Part shown: piece after piece, positions 16,226 through 25,049 of the stretch
How positions within the stretch are numbered: position 1 is the first letter of the stretch
Layout: each line of letters opens with the position of its first letter
Source of the DNA: Rhizobium sp.
Lineage (GTDB): Bacteria; Pseudomonadota; Gammaproteobacteria; Burkholderiales; Thiobacillaceae
Direction of reading: 5' to 3'
Assembly: GCA_019459285.1 (NCBI GenBank)
Contig: JAIBEL010000006.1
Span: 1-64,000 of the forward strand
Length of the DNA: 64,000 nt
Made by a program: the position numbers and the translations under genes
Notes under the pieces: model-generated
What the model was told of the DNA's origin: nothing
What the model saw: only the letters and a program-made list of their open reading frames with translations
Database searches by the model: none

Positions 16226-17608
16226 TCACGCTGCCCCCTTGTGATATTTCGCCAACTCTTCCTCCGACACCCGAATCAGCGATTCCGGCGGCAGCATGGA
16301 AAGCAGGTCCCAGGCGAGATTGAGCGTTTCATGGATGCTGCGGTCCTCGTCCTCGCCCTGGTTGATGAAGCGACGCTCGAAGGCGTCGGCGAACGCCAGG
16401 GTACGGCGGTCGGCGTCGCTCAGTTCCTCGGCGCCGATGATGGCGGCCAGCCCGCGCACTTCCAGTGCCTTGGCGTAGCTGGCGAACAGTTGGCTGGCGA
16501 CGTGGGGGTGATCCTCGCGGGTGAAGTTCTTGCCGATGCCGTCCTTCATCAATCGGGACAACGAAGGCAGCACGGTCACCGGCGGGTAGACGCCCTGGTT
16601 GGATAGCTCGCGCCCGAGCACGATCTGGCCTTCCGTGATGTAGCCGGTGAGGTCGGGAATCGGATGGGTAATGTCGTCCGACGGCATCGACAGCACCGGA
16701 ATCATGGTGATCGAGCCGCGCCGGTTCTTGATCCGCCCTGCCCGCTCGTAGAGCTCGGCGAGGTCGGAATAGAGATAGCCGGGGTAGCCTTTGCGCGCCG
16801 GCACGTCGCCGCGCAGCACCGCGACTTCGCGCAGCGCCTCGGCATAGGCGGTCATGTCGGTCATCACGACCAGCACGTGGTAGTCGAGATCGAACGCCAG
16901 GTATTCGGCCGCGGTGAGGGCGGCGCGCGGGGTCAGCAGGCGTTCGATCACCGGCTCGTCGGCGAGGTTGAGGAACATCACCACCTTGTTGAGCACCCCG
17001 CTTTCCTCGAAGCTTTCCTGGAAGAAGCGCGCATCGGCGTGCGAGGCGCCGAAAGCGGCGAATACGATCACGAATTCTGCGGATTCCTCGCCCAGCAGCT
17101 TCGCCTGGCGCACGATCTGCGCCGCCACCTGGTTGTGCGGCAGGCCGCCGCCGGAAAAGATCGGCAGTTTCTGCCCGCGCGTCAGCGAATTCATGCCGTC
17201 GATGGCGGAAATGCCGGTCTGGATGAATTCGCGCGGATACGCGCGTGCCGCCGGGTTGAGTGGCTCGCCGTTGATGTCGCGGCGATCGGCGGAAATGACG
17301 GGTGGGCGCCCGTCGCATGGCCGGCCTGAGCCGTTGAACACACGGCCGAGAATGTCGCGCGACACGGGCAACTTGTAGGGTTCCTCCAGAAAACGTACCC
17401 AGGTTCGCTCCAGATCAAGTGCATCGGTCCCCTCGAACACCTCCACCAGCACGGCATCATTGGCGCTGCGGATGACCAAGCCGGAACGCACTCGGCCGGC
17501 ATGGTCGCGCAGCTGCACGCGCGAGCCGGCCGCCACGCCGGGCACGCCGGCCATGACGACGAGCCCCCCTTGGGCGGAAGCGGCGGTGCGGAATTCGATG
17601 TTCTTCAT
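16226..17608 (-). CDS. ntpB: V/A-type ATPase subunit B (regulatory nucleotide-binding)
   Basis: This 460-residue B subunit shows the expected non-catalytic P-loop-like stretch GQKLPIFSGGGLPHNQVA and later VLSMPSDDITHPIPDLTGYITEGQI and LPSLSRLMKDGIGK. It forms the A3B3 head with subunit A. The start at 17608 gives [15 protein letters not shown], and the ATG overlaps the end of subunit A by 4 bases. An open frame extends without stop to 19240, but that part shadows subunit A in another frame and is not a fusion. Confidence 0.95.
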   Translation of the reverse strand: MKNIEFRTAASAQGGLVVMAGVPGVAAGSRVQLRDHAGRVRSGLVIRSANDAVLVEVFEGTDALDLERTWVRFLEEPYKLPVSRDILGRVFNGSGRPCDGRPPVISADRRDINGEPLNPAARAYPREFIQTGISAIDGMNSLTRGQKLPIFSGGGLPHNQVAAQIVRQAKLLGEESAEFVIVFAAFGASHADARFFQESFEESGVLNKVVMFLNLADEPVIERLLTPRAALTAAEYLAFDLDYHVLVVMTDMTAYAEALREVAVLRGDVPARKGYPGYLYSDLAELYERAGRIKNRRGSITMIPVLSMPSDDITHPIPDLTGYITEGQIVLGRELSNQGVYPPVTVLPSLSRLMKDGIGKNFTREDHPHVASQLFASYAKALEVRGLAAIIGAEELSDADRRTLAFADAFERRFINQGEDEDRSIHETLNLAWDLLSMLPPESLIRVSEEELAKYHKGAA

Positions 17609-19404
17609 GGCCGGATCTCTTCCATCGCCGAAGACGGGGCAGCGGGCGCATATTCCAGCAATAACGGCTCGAAAGCCGCCGGAATCGCAGCAATCTTCGC
17701 CTTCAATGCTTCGAGGTCGTCCGAGCTGTGCTGACTCTTCCAGCGTCGCGCCTGCGCCAGCAGCGGCATCTGGATCAGGCGCCGGGCCGGCGCGCCGAGC
17801 TTCACCAGTTTCATACCCTGGCGATAGATGTCGAGCAATGCCGTCAGCAGCGCGAACTGCTTCTCGGGCGAGGCAAAGCTGTCGACCTCGTCGGTGGCGG
17901 CCTGCTGCAGCAAGCCCTCCTTGATCAAACTGGCGGCTTCCAGCGTCCATCGCTGCTCGGAAGATAGCGCCTCGACCCCGACCAGGTTGACGATGCGCTG
18001 CAGCTCCTCGGATGCGGCGAGTAGATCCAGCGCGGCGGCACGCGCGGCTTCCCAACCCGGATCGATGTTGTCCGCCCACCACTTCGCAGCGGAACTCACG
18101 TAGCCCGAGAAGCTTTCCAGCCAGTCCACGGCCGGGTAATGGCGGGCATCGGCCAGTTCCTTCGACAGCGCCCAGAACGTCTGGATGATTTCCTTGGTAT
18201 GGCTGGTCACCGGCTCCGAGAAGTCGCCGCCCGGCGGCGACACCGCGCCGATCAGCGTGACCGATCCGTGGTCGCCGGCGAGGGTTTCCACGCGTCCGGC
18301 CCGCTCGTAAAAAGCCGCCAGGCGCGAGCCGAGATAGGCCGGGTAGCCCTCCTCCACCGGCATCTGGCCCAGCCGGCCGGCGACCTCGCGCAACGCCTCG
18401 GCCCAGCGGCTGGTGGAATCCGCCACCATCACCACGTCGTATCCCTGGTCGCGGAAATATTCCGCCAGCGTGATGCCGACATAGATCGAGGCCTCGCGCG
18501 CCACCACTGGCATGTTGGAGGTGTTGGCCACCAGCAGGGTGCGTTCCATCAGCGGGCGGCCGGTGTGCGGGTCCGTCAGCGTGGGCATGGATTCGAGCAC
18601 GTCGGTCAGTTCGTTGCCGCGTTCGCCGCAGCCGACATAGATGACGATCTGGGCGTTGCACCAGCGTGCGACCTGGTGTTGCAGCATGGTCTTGCCGGCA
18701 CCGAACGGGCCCGGGATCGCCGCCTTGCCGCCCTTCAGCAGCGGATAGAAGGTATCGAGGATGCGCTGGCCGGTGATCAGCGGCGCGACGGCATGATCGC
18801 GCTGTCTGAACGGGCGCGGCGTGCGTACCGGCCAGCGATGGAACAGGTGCAGTTTCTCGATGCGGCCATCGGCGAGTCTCACCCGGCCGATCACCTCCTC
18901 CACGGTGTGCTCGCCTTCCGGCGCCAGTTCCAGCAATTCGCCCTGGACCCGCGGCGGGACCAGGATGCGGTGCTGGATCGATTCGGTTTCCTGCACCGTG
19001 CCCAGCACCTCGCCGCCGGCCAGTGGCATGCCGGCACGGCGCCCGGGATCCGGCACAAAATACCAGCGCCGGTCGCGCGGCAGTGACGCCACCGCGACGC
19101 CACGGGCGATGCGATCGCCGCTCTGTTCCCACATCGCCTGCAAGGGGCGCTGCACACCGTCGAAAATGCCGCCCAGCAAGCCCGGCCCGAGTTCCACCGA
19201 CAGTGGCCAACCCAGGCCTTCCGCTTCCTCGCCCGGACACAACCCGGCGGTGTCCTCGTACAACTGTGCCAGCGCCGTATTGCCGTCGCGGCTGATGACT
19301 TCGCCTACCAGGCCCAGGCGTCCGACCCGCACCTGTTCGCCGAGTACCGTCTGCGGCAGGTCGAGTTTGACCAGGGGACCGTTGATTTCGAGGATTTTGC
19401 CCAT
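17605..19404 (-). CDS. ntpA: V/A-type ATPase subunit A (catalytic)
   Basis: This 599-residue catalytic subunit begins [22 protein letters not shown]. It carries the Walker A loop [17 protein letters not shown], the [13 protein letters not shown] stretch with the catalytic glutamate, and [17 protein letters not shown] (Walker B region). The length suits bacterial V/A-type A subunits. The start at 19404 is chosen over the longer frame to 19461, because the protein begins like its family there. It is preceded by a 7-base repeat array and coupled to subunit B by a 4-base overlap. Confidence 0.96.
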   Translation of the reverse strand: MGKILEINGPLVKLDLPQTVLGEQVRVGRLGLVGEVISRDGNTALAQLYEDTAGLCPGEEAEGLGWPLSVELGPGLLGGIFDGVQRPLQAMWEQSGDRIARGVAVASLPRDRRWYFVPDPGRRAGMPLAGGEVLGTVQETESIQHRILVPPRVQGELLELAPEGEHTVEEVIGRVRLADGRIEKLHLFHRWPVRTPRPFRQRDHAVAPLITGQRILDTFYPLLKGGKAAIPGPFGAGKTMLQHQVARWCNAQIVIYVGCGERGNELTDVLESMPTLTDPHTGRPLMERTLLVANTSNMPVVAREASIYVGITLAEYFRDQGYDVVMVADSTSRWAEALREVAGRLGQMPVEEGYPAYLGSRLAAFYERAGRVETLAGDHGSVTLIGAVSPPGGDFSEPVTSHTKEIIQTFWALSKELADARHYPAVDWLESFSGYVSSAAKWWADNIDPGWEAARAAALDLLAASEELQRIVNLVGVEALSSEQRWTLEAASLIKEGLLQQAATDEVDSFASPEKQFALLTALLDIYRQGMKLVKLGAPARRLIQMPLLAQARRWKSQHSSDDLEALKAKIAAIPAAFEPLLLEYAPAAPSSAMEEIRP

Positions 19405-19415
19405 CGTTTTCCTTA

Positions 19416-19484
19416 AGGGGTAAGCAGTGAACGGTGAGCGGTAAAACCGCTCACTACTCACTGCTCACCGTTCACTACTCACCC
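19416..19484. repeat. Inverted array of 7-base repeats between V-ATPase E and A
   Basis: The left arm (about 19416-19444) contains GGTAAGC, AGTGAAC, GGTGAGC. The right arm (19447-19484) contains GCTCACT, ACTCACT, GCTCACC, GTTCACT, ACTCACC. The arms pair around a very short loop. The TGA stop of subunit E (19479-19481, minus) lies inside the right arm, so the repeat supplies the stop codon. Confidence 0.85.
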
Positions 19485-20129
19485 ATGAATCAGCGTGCCA
19501 AGGTCGGGCGCGCTGGCGAACAGGCGTTCCATCGTCACGCGAGCCAGTTCGTCGGCCAGGCGCGCATGGCGGGCTTCGACCGTCTGGTCGTATTGAGCGC
19601 GATTGTCAGCCAGCCGTACCCGGATGCCGCCTTCGCTGGGTTGTCCGTGCGTGGCGAGCGTGACGTTGCGCCCCGGCGCTGCACGCGCGCACATTTCATT
19701 CCACCGCGATGCCAGGCGCTTTTCGTCTTCAGGCCGGACTTCCGCCACCAGATCGCCCGGCGGCAGGTCTTGCGCCGCCGCTGCCAGCCAGGCTTCGAGC
19801 ACGTCCAGATAACGTGTTTCGTCCTGCACCAGATGCCGGAAAGCATTCTTGACCTCGGCCAGCGCGGACTCCGTGAGCGCCCAGCGCAGCCGGTCGAGTT
19901 CGGCTGCCAGCCGCGTTTCCGCCGCCTGGCCTTGCCGTCGCACCAGCCGCTCAGCCTCGACCTTGGCACCCAGCACTTCGTGCTCGCCGGCCAGTTTCAG
20001 CTTCTCAGCCGATTCGGCGAGCATGCGGGCGCGGGTCGATTCGGCATTCTGTAGAAGTTCGCGCGCCAGCGTCCCGGCCTGCTGCAGCAGCGCCTGCTCG
20101 AGTTGGGAGACCTGCACATCGGCTTCCAT
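19479..20129 (-). CDS. ntpE: V/A-type ATPase subunit E (peripheral stalk)
   Basis: This 216-residue protein has a long N-terminal coiled-coil (about 5-100, rich in Glu, Ala, Arg) and a globular C-terminal end with GGIRVRLADNRAQYDQTVEARHARL, the usual pattern of subunit E. It joins the head to the membrane part through the outer stalk. The start at 20129 is preceded by CTGGAGAAAAA. The stop codon is part of the adjacent 7-base repeat array, and a different array lies upstream of the gene. Confidence 0.88.
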   Translation of the reverse strand: MEADVQVSQLEQALLQQAGTLARELLQNAESTRARMLAESAEKLKLAGEHEVLGAKVEAERLVRRQGQAAETRLAAELDRLRWALTESALAEVKNAFRHLVQDETRYLDVLEAWLAAAAQDLPPGDLVAEVRPEDEKRLASRWNEMCARAAPGRNVTLATHGQPSEGGIRVRLADNRAQYDQTVEARHARLADELARVTMERLFASAPDLGTLIHG

Positions 20130-20157
20130 TTTTTCTCCAGATTCAATAACTTGACTA

Positions 20158-20229
20158 ACAAGTTTCAAGTTGAAAATTACAAGACTGGTTGCCGGTTTTT
20201 CCTTGTAACTTGTATCTTGCAACTTGCAT
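20158..20229. repeat. Inverted array of a second 7-base repeat family between V-ATPase F and E
   Basis: The left arm has ACAAGTT, TCAAGTT, GAAAATT, ACAAGAC (20158-20185). The right arm has CTTGTAA, CTTGTAT, CTTGCAA, CTTGCAT (20202-20229) in perfect 7-base register. The arms are roughly complementary. The layout is the same as the GGTGAGC arrays but the unit is different and AT-rich. The right arm ends exactly at the subunit F stop codon. Confidence 0.85.
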
Positions 20230-20574
20230 CTACTTCAGCGCATCTGGCCCGAGGACAGCCCGCACCACGTCGTCGACCGCCGGCGCGTAATCCTGGGGCG
20301 AGGGCAAGGGCGGCAGTTCGGTGATGACGATGCGCCCGCCTTCGTTGCGCAGGCGATTGAGCCAAGGGCCGCCGGCATGGGCCAGCGGCGTCTCCAGCAG
20401 CACCAATGCCGCCTCGCCGCTCCGCACCAGCTGTTCCAGCACCGTTTCCACGGTGGCGGGTTCGGCGTCGGCGTACACGTCGGCGCCGATCAGGCTGAAG
20501 CCGTCGGCGAGGCCGGCGCTGCCCAATACAATCAGACGCGCGCTATCGGACGGGCTGCCGGATCCAGACGGCAT
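20230..20574 (-). CDS. V/A-type ATPase subunit F (central stalk)
   Basis: This 114-residue protein fits subunit F: LIVLGSAGLADGFSLIGADVY in the first strand-loop, then LVLLETPLAHAGG and an IVITELPPLPS stretch near the middle. Subunit F binds the D shaft and can modulate turnover. It starts 4 bases after the stop of the proteolipid gene and ends in a TAG next to the CTTGYAN repeat array. It is small and divergent; the position between K and E supports the call. Confidence 0.8.
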   Translation of the reverse strand: MPSGSGSPSDSARLIVLGSAGLADGFSLIGADVYADAEPATVETVLEQLVRSGEAALVLLETPLAHAGGPWLNRLRNEGGRIVITELPPLPSPQDYAPAVDDVVRAVLGPDALK

Positions 20575-20578
20575 CGGC

Positions 20579-21016
20579 TCAGAGCTTGCCGAGCAGCAGG
20601 ATAGACATGACCAGGCCGTAAATCGCGATCCCTTCGGCCAACCCCATGTAAACCAGGGTGCGGCCGAACATTTCCGGCTTTTCGGCGATCACCGCCAACG
20701 ATGCTGAACCGATCGGCCCCAGTGCCATCGCCGCGGCGATGGCCGCCAGCCCGGTCGGCAGGCCGATACCGAGCAGGGCCAGCCCCTGCCCCAAGGTGAT
20801 CTCGCGCGCGGCCGTCGCAGCCGTTTCGGCCGCCATGACCTCCTGTAAGCCCATCAGCAGGACGCCGGCAATACCCAGGCCGAACAGCGCCAGATTGGCC
20901 AGCAGCCCGCCCTTTAGCCAGCCCGCGGATACACGGCGCGGCTTAAGCATCAGCCAGATCCCCACGCCCAGCGTGGCCGCCACCGGCACGCCCATCAATG
21001 CAATCAACCAGGTCAT
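20579..21016 (-). CDS. ntpK: V/A-type ATPase proteolipid subunit K
   Basis: This 145-residue membrane protein has about four hydrophobic helices. The ion-binding glutamate is E128 in YMGLAEGIAIYGLVMSI. Only the second helical hairpin carries the glutamate. By eye the segment 86-115 aligns without gaps to NtpK of Enterococcus hirae, but the position of its Na+-binding glutamine (Q110) is leucine here (L99). This suggests proton rather than sodium transport; the inference relies on a remembered sequence. A 7-base repeat array lies between this gene and subunit I. Confidence 0.92.
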   Translation of the reverse strand: MTWLIALMGVPVAATLGVGIWLMLKPRRVSAGWLKGGLLANLALFGLGIAGVLLMGLQEVMAAETAATAAREITLGQGLALLGIGLPTGLAAIAAAMALGPIGSASLAVIAEKPEMFGRTLVYMGLAEGIAIYGLVMSILLLGKL

Positions 21017-21032
21017 GTTTTCTCCTTACTAT

Positions 21033-21097
21033 GGTGAACGGTGAGCGGTAAGCAGTGAGGCGGTCTCCGCTCACTGCTTACTGCTCACTGCTCACGC
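21033..21097. repeat. Inverted array of 7-base repeats between V-ATPase I and K
   Basis: The left arm (21033-21065) contains GGTGAAC, GGTGAGC, GGTAAGC, AGTGAGG. The right arm (21066-21097) contains GCTCACT, GCTTACT, GCTCACT, GCTCACG. The TGA stop of subunit I (21092-21094, minus) is inside the right arm, as for subunit E. Confidence 0.85.
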
Positions 21098-22975
21098 CTT
21101 CTCGATTCGCAACGGCACGAACGCCCTTCCATCTCCACTGAAGAAACGCGAGAACCCCTCGTAATACATCAGGCGCAGTGCCTGGATCGCAACGATGCCG
21201 CCTTCCAGTACGATGATGACGATATTGCCCAATACAAGCGTGATCCCGTGGCCGACCATGCCTAGGCCGTGCGCCAGGGTGAAGACCGCCAGCGCCAGCG
21301 CCACATGGTTGAGGCTGAAGGCCGCCACGCGCATGAATGACAGCGTATTCGAAAACAGGTTGATCGCGGTTTCCAGCGTTTCGATGAACGTGACCAGCAT
21401 GCGCTCGCCCAGCCGCGCCCGGGTTTCATGCCACTTGAATGCCGCCACCCCGGCGATTCCCAGCCCGGCCAGTATCCAGGCTGTTTGCGCGACATCCGCC
21501 ACGCCGGCCAGGCTCGCCAGGACGCCGACGGCACCGAGATAGAACGCCAGTCCGGCGAGGCCGCTGGAATCGAACAAGGCCTCGCCGCCCCGTCCGGCTG
21601 CCCATTTGTTGCGTACGTTGACCAGCAGCGTGAACACGATGAAACCGACGCCGAACGTCACCGCTATCGTCAGCACGCGGATCGGATCGTGCAGCGGCGA
21701 CAGCCAGCGCGGCGAGACGATGTCCTCGTAGCCGAAGACACTGCCGTAGAAAAAACCGAACAGCATCGACACGGCGCCGGCGGCCACGCCTATCCAGGCC
21801 ATCTGGCCGAGGCGCCGCGCGAATGCCAGCGCCAGCAGCAGGATCGCCGCACCGTGGCCGATGTCGCCGAACATGGCGCCGAACAGCAGCAGGTAGGTGA
21901 CGGCGAACGGCAACGCCGGGTCGAATTCGCCATAACGCGGGACCCCATAGCTTTTCACCAGCGGCACAAAGGGTTTGAGCCAGCCCGGATAGCGCACCAG
22001 CGATGGCACCTCGGCCGCGTCGCCGGCCGCGAGTTCGCGCGGGTCGAGCCAGTAGCGGCCATGCAGGCGCGCGTCCAGGGTTTCACGCAATTCATCCAGT
22101 TGTCGGCGCGGGATCCAGCCCGACAAAGCAGCCAGCCCACCGCGGCCAAGTATGCCTGCCTGTGCGGCCTCGGCCAGTGGACGCGCCAGGGCCAGACGCA
22201 ACCGTGCTTCATGCAGGCGCGGACCGAATTGTTCGCGCAGGCCGTCCCGGACCTGGCAGACTGCACCGGTTTGCGTGTCCAGGCGGATGCGTTCGGCCTC
22301 CAGCCAGGCGCGTGCCGCCTGCGGATGGGTACGCAGTTCGTTCGGTACCGGCAGTTCGCGCCAGCCCGCCTGAGCCAGCAGGCCGCGCACTTCGTTCCGA
22401 CGGCTGCGCGGCCCGGCAATCACCGCGAACACCTGTTCGCCAGCCTGATCGAAACGCGACACCAGATACCCGGTCATGGACAAGGCTTCGGTCACCCGTT
22501 TGAGTTCCGCCGCCGGCAAGCTGCCGATGCTCGCCGACAGCAGACTGTCGGGACGCAGCAGGTATGCCAGGTTCACATTCAACCCTTCCAGCTTGGCCAG
22601 CGTGTCCTCCAGCGTCCCGAGGTGGCTGCGCGCATCCTCGATCCTCGCCTCATTCTCATGGCAATCGAGGCAGTCTTTCCACACGCCTTTCAGCCAGTGA
22701 TTCAGTTCCTGCAGATCGGCGAGCGAAGGTGCTTCGGCATCCGCCGGTGGGTTCAGGGGGCCGGTGTCGCCGCATTCCTCCTGCAGCTTGGACAAGCGGG
22801 CTTCCGCTTCGAGCCAGGCTTCGCGATACGCAGCCGCAGGCGATTCCGCAAGCGCAGTCTCCCTGCACGGTGCCGGATTGAACACGCCGAAGCGGGCCAG
22901 CGCCAGGGCGGCATCCTGCGTTTCGGACGCCAACACCAGCAATTGAATTCTGAGCAGGGGTTCGGCGCGCAGCAT
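21092..22975 (-). CDS. ntpI: V/A-type ATPase subunit I (membrane stator)
   Basis: This 627-residue protein has a soluble N-terminal half (to about residue 330) with a long helical region, and a C-terminal half with about seven to eight membrane segments including AVTYLLLFGAMFGDIGHGA, LFGFFYGSVFG and NTLSFMRVAAFSLNHVALA. These match subunit I/a, which forms the ion path with the K ring. The length is close to normal. It begins in a TGATG overlap with subunit C, and its stop is in a repeat array. Confidence 0.93.
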   Translation of the reverse strand: MLRAEPLLRIQLLVLASETQDAALALARFGVFNPAPCRETALAESPAAAYREAWLEAEARLSKLQEECGDTGPLNPPADAEAPSLADLQELNHWLKGVWKDCLDCHENEARIEDARSHLGTLEDTLAKLEGLNVNLAYLLRPDSLLSASIGSLPAAELKRVTEALSMTGYLVSRFDQAGEQVFAVIAGPRSRRNEVRGLLAQAGWRELPVPNELRTHPQAARAWLEAERIRLDTQTGAVCQVRDGLREQFGPRLHEARLRLALARPLAEAAQAGILGRGGLAALSGWIPRRQLDELRETLDARLHGRYWLDPRELAAGDAAEVPSLVRYPGWLKPFVPLVKSYGVPRYGEFDPALPFAVTYLLLFGAMFGDIGHGAAILLLALAFARRLGQMAWIGVAAGAVSMLFGFFYGSVFGYEDIVSPRWLSPLHDPIRVLTIAVTFGVGFIVFTLLVNVRNKWAAGRGGEALFDSSGLAGLAFYLGAVGVLASLAGVADVAQTAWILAGLGIAGVAAFKWHETRARLGERMLVTFIETLETAINLFSNTLSFMRVAAFSLNHVALALAVFTLAHGLGMVGHGITLVLGNIVIIVLEGGIVAIQALRLMYYEGFSRFFSGDGRAFVPLRIEKA

Positions 22976-24015
22976 CAGTTGAGCTCGACAGGCGCGCGTC
23001 GCAGTGCCAGACGGATATCGTCGTCGGGCAAGCCGAGATGGCGCCCGCGCAGTATCGCACGGACGGCGCGCAGGTCACGTTCGCGCAGGATCAGGTAAGC
23101 GAACGCACGGGCGATGCCGGGCGCGCGGGAACGCAGCACCCGCAAGGCCTGTTCGGCGGCGACGTGCTCCATGCGCGCGAATATCTCGGGCACGTCCGTC
23201 ACCCCTGCCAGACGGGCCTGCCACGCGGCAGGCAGCGCGGCCAGGACGGCTTCCAGGCTGTCCTGCGCAGCGAGATCCCGTAGCCGCGCGCCGGACAAGT
23301 TGTAATGCGACGCCACCAACAGGTAATACACCTCGGCAGGCGGCAATCCGTAGTTGAAGCGGTAGCGCAACAGCCAGACCAGGTTGATGCGGTCGATGAG
23401 ATTGGCCATGAGACTGCGGAACGGCGCACCCACCGCCTCTTCAAGCGGCTGGGCGCACTGGACCAGGCCTTCGTAGTAGCCGCGATCGAGCGCGGCATCG
23501 AGGCTGAACGGATCGTGGCTCTGTTCGAACGCGCGCCGCGCGCGACGCACGATGCCGGCATAGGGACCGGCCTCCAGGCGGCGCAACAGTTCGCCGATAT
23601 CCTCGGCGTGCGCCAGGTCCTCGTTGTCCAGACGGCCGAATGTCCCCATCGGAATCAGCCGGGCGAGGATGGCCGCGGGACGCTCGTTGGTCATCTTGCT
23701 GCGCAGCAGGGTCTTTACGTTGGACATCTCGAAGCGCGCCGTCCAGAAGGTCAGGAACGCACGCGCCGCCCCGGACTGGGGCCGGACCAGTACGCGCGTC
23801 TCGTCCAGGATCTGGGCGATGATGCGCTGCTCCAGCGAGCGGGGGTCCTGGGTCCCGCCGGTCCGGTCGTACCCCGTTGCCAGTTGCGGCAATCCGTGTC
23901 CGATGAGCCTTTCTGCCACCGTGCCATCCGGCGCGTCGATCAGCGCCGTCAGTGCATCGTCCGGCCACAGGCGGCCGGCATACAGACTGACACGGGTATC
24001 GAGGTAAGCGGACAT
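22975..24015 (-). CDS. ntpC: V/A-type ATPase subunit C (AC39-like)
   Basis: This 346-residue all-helical protein resembles subunit C/d, the funnel that connects the central stalk to the membrane ring. Typical parts are SAYLDTRVSLYAGRL at the start, NVKTLLRSKM near residue 115 and RINLVWLLRYRFNYGLPPAEVYYLL near residue 220. The start at 24015 was chosen because the family-like sequence begins there; the open frame runs upstream to 24108. It follows the small coiled-coil subunit gene by 55 bases. Confidence 0.88.
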   Translation of the reverse strand: MSAYLDTRVSLYAGRLWPDDALTALIDAPDGTVAERLIGHGLPQLATGYDRTGGTQDPRSLEQRIIAQILDETRVLVRPQSGAARAFLTFWTARFEMSNVKTLLRSKMTNERPAAILARLIPMGTFGRLDNEDLAHAEDIGELLRRLEAGPYAGIVRRARRAFEQSHDPFSLDAALDRGYYEGLVQCAQPLEEAVGAPFRSLMANLIDRINLVWLLRYRFNYGLPPAEVYYLLVASHYNLSGARLRDLAAQDSLEAVLAALPAAWQARLAGVTDVPEIFARMEHVAAEQALRVLRSRAPGIARAFAYLILRERDLRAVRAILRGRHLGLPDDDIRLALRRAPVELN

Positions 24016-24070
24016 GGCAGCGGGCTGGCGCGATTCGGGAGCCCTGTCCCTCAGGTTGTCCGGGAAACCT

Positions 24071-24388
24071 TCATAAGGTCGGGTCGAGCAACAGGGCCAG
24101 CGCCGCATCCACGGCTTCGGATTCGTGGCGGGCGGCCAGTTCGCGCAGCATGCGCTGACGCTCGCCGTATTTGCGCGTCAGCTCGGCCACCATCTGGTCG
24201 GCGCGCCCCTGTGCTTCGTGCAGGTAAGGCGCGCGCAACTCGGCTCGCCCGGCGTCGAAACGCGCCTCGGCGCCACGCACGGCAGCCAGCGCGTCGTCCA
24301 TCATGCGCTGGCGCGCCTGGCTGGCGTCATCGATGACCGCTTGCGCACGGGCCTCGGCGTCGAGCAGTCTTTGCAGCGAATCATCCAC
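24071..24388 (-). CDS. V/A-type ATPase G/H-like peripheral stalk subunit
   Basis: This 105-residue protein is almost entirely coiled-coil, rich in Ala, Arg, Glu and Gln (LLDAEARAQAVIDDASQARQ), as in the small G/H (NtpF) stalk subunit that pairs with subunit E. The sequence is low in complexity, so the call rests on length, coiled-coil and position as first gene of the operon. The promoter should lie in the 53 bases upstream or within the hupE gene; none was recognised. Confidence 0.75.
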   Translation of the reverse strand: MDDSLQRLLDAEARAQAVIDDASQARQRMMDDALAAVRGAEARFDAGRAELRAPYLHEAQGRADQMVAELTRKYGERQRMLRELAARHESEAVDAALALLLDPTL

Positions 24389-24441
24389 CCGATTGACTTC
24401 CTTCAGTGCGGTTCAGAAATGGCCCGGCGCCTGCCGTCCGA

Positions 24442-25014
24442 TCACACCAGGACCAGCAAGGCCGTGCCGGTAGCCGCGATGCCGATGCCGGCCATCCGCA
24501 TCGCACGCCGGCCCAGCAGGCCGCCGGCAATGCCCACGCCATGCAGGCAAGCCGTGGCCAACACGAAACCCAGGGCATACAGCACAGGCGACGTGGCCTG
24601 CGGCATTTCCATTCCATGCGCATAGCCGTGGAAGAGTGCGAACACGCCGGCGATGCCCATGCCGGCGATGAGGGAGGCGCGCTGCTGCGTGGCGATCAGC
24701 AACCCCAGCAGCAGCACCGACAGCGCGATGGCCGTCTCGACATGCGGCAGCGCCACCCCGGTCCAGGCCAGCAGGCCCCCCATGCCCATCGCACCGACAA
24801 ACGCGGCCGGCACCGCCCACAGCGCCCGCCCACCTTGCTGCACGGCCCACAGACCGACCGCGATCATGGCGAACAGGTGGTCCACGCCCAGAAACGGATG
24901 CGCGAAGCCGCCAGCGAAACCGGTCGGAGGGTGGCCGGGGTGTGCGTATGCCGTGCCCGCAAACAGGCAGAGGACAGTCAGGACGATCGTGCGCGAGTAG
25001 TTCATCGGTTTCAT
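24442..25014 (-). CDS. hupE: HupE/UreJ-family nickel permease-like protein
   Basis: This 190-residue protein has a cleavable signal (ending around GTAYA), then HPGHPPTGFAGGFAHPFLGVDHLFAM, whose His residues form the HupE family signature, and about six membrane segments with FHGYAHGMEMP. HupE proteins move nickel across the membrane for hydrogenase synthesis. It is the last gene of the hydrogenase operon, 35 bases after hynL. The ATG at 25014 is used, as the frame upstream shadows hynL's end. Confidence 0.9.
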   Translation of the reverse strand: MKPMNYSRTIVLTVLCLFAGTAYAHPGHPPTGFAGGFAHPFLGVDHLFAMIAVGLWAVQQGGRALWAVPAAFVGAMGMGGLLAWTGVALPHVETAIALSVLLLGLLIATQQRASLIAGMGIAGVFALFHGYAHGMEMPQATSPVLYALGFVLATACLHGVGIAGGLLGRRAMRMAGIGIAATGTALLVLV

Positions 25015-25049
25015 TGCATGCTCTCCACGTTCAAAATCTCTTCGGCAAG

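Noticed and set aside
16226-19240. A 1004-codon open frame that could be an A-B subunit fusion
   Set aside because: The part beyond 17608 is a shadow of subunit A in another frame; subunits A and B each have their own start and overlap by 4 bases.
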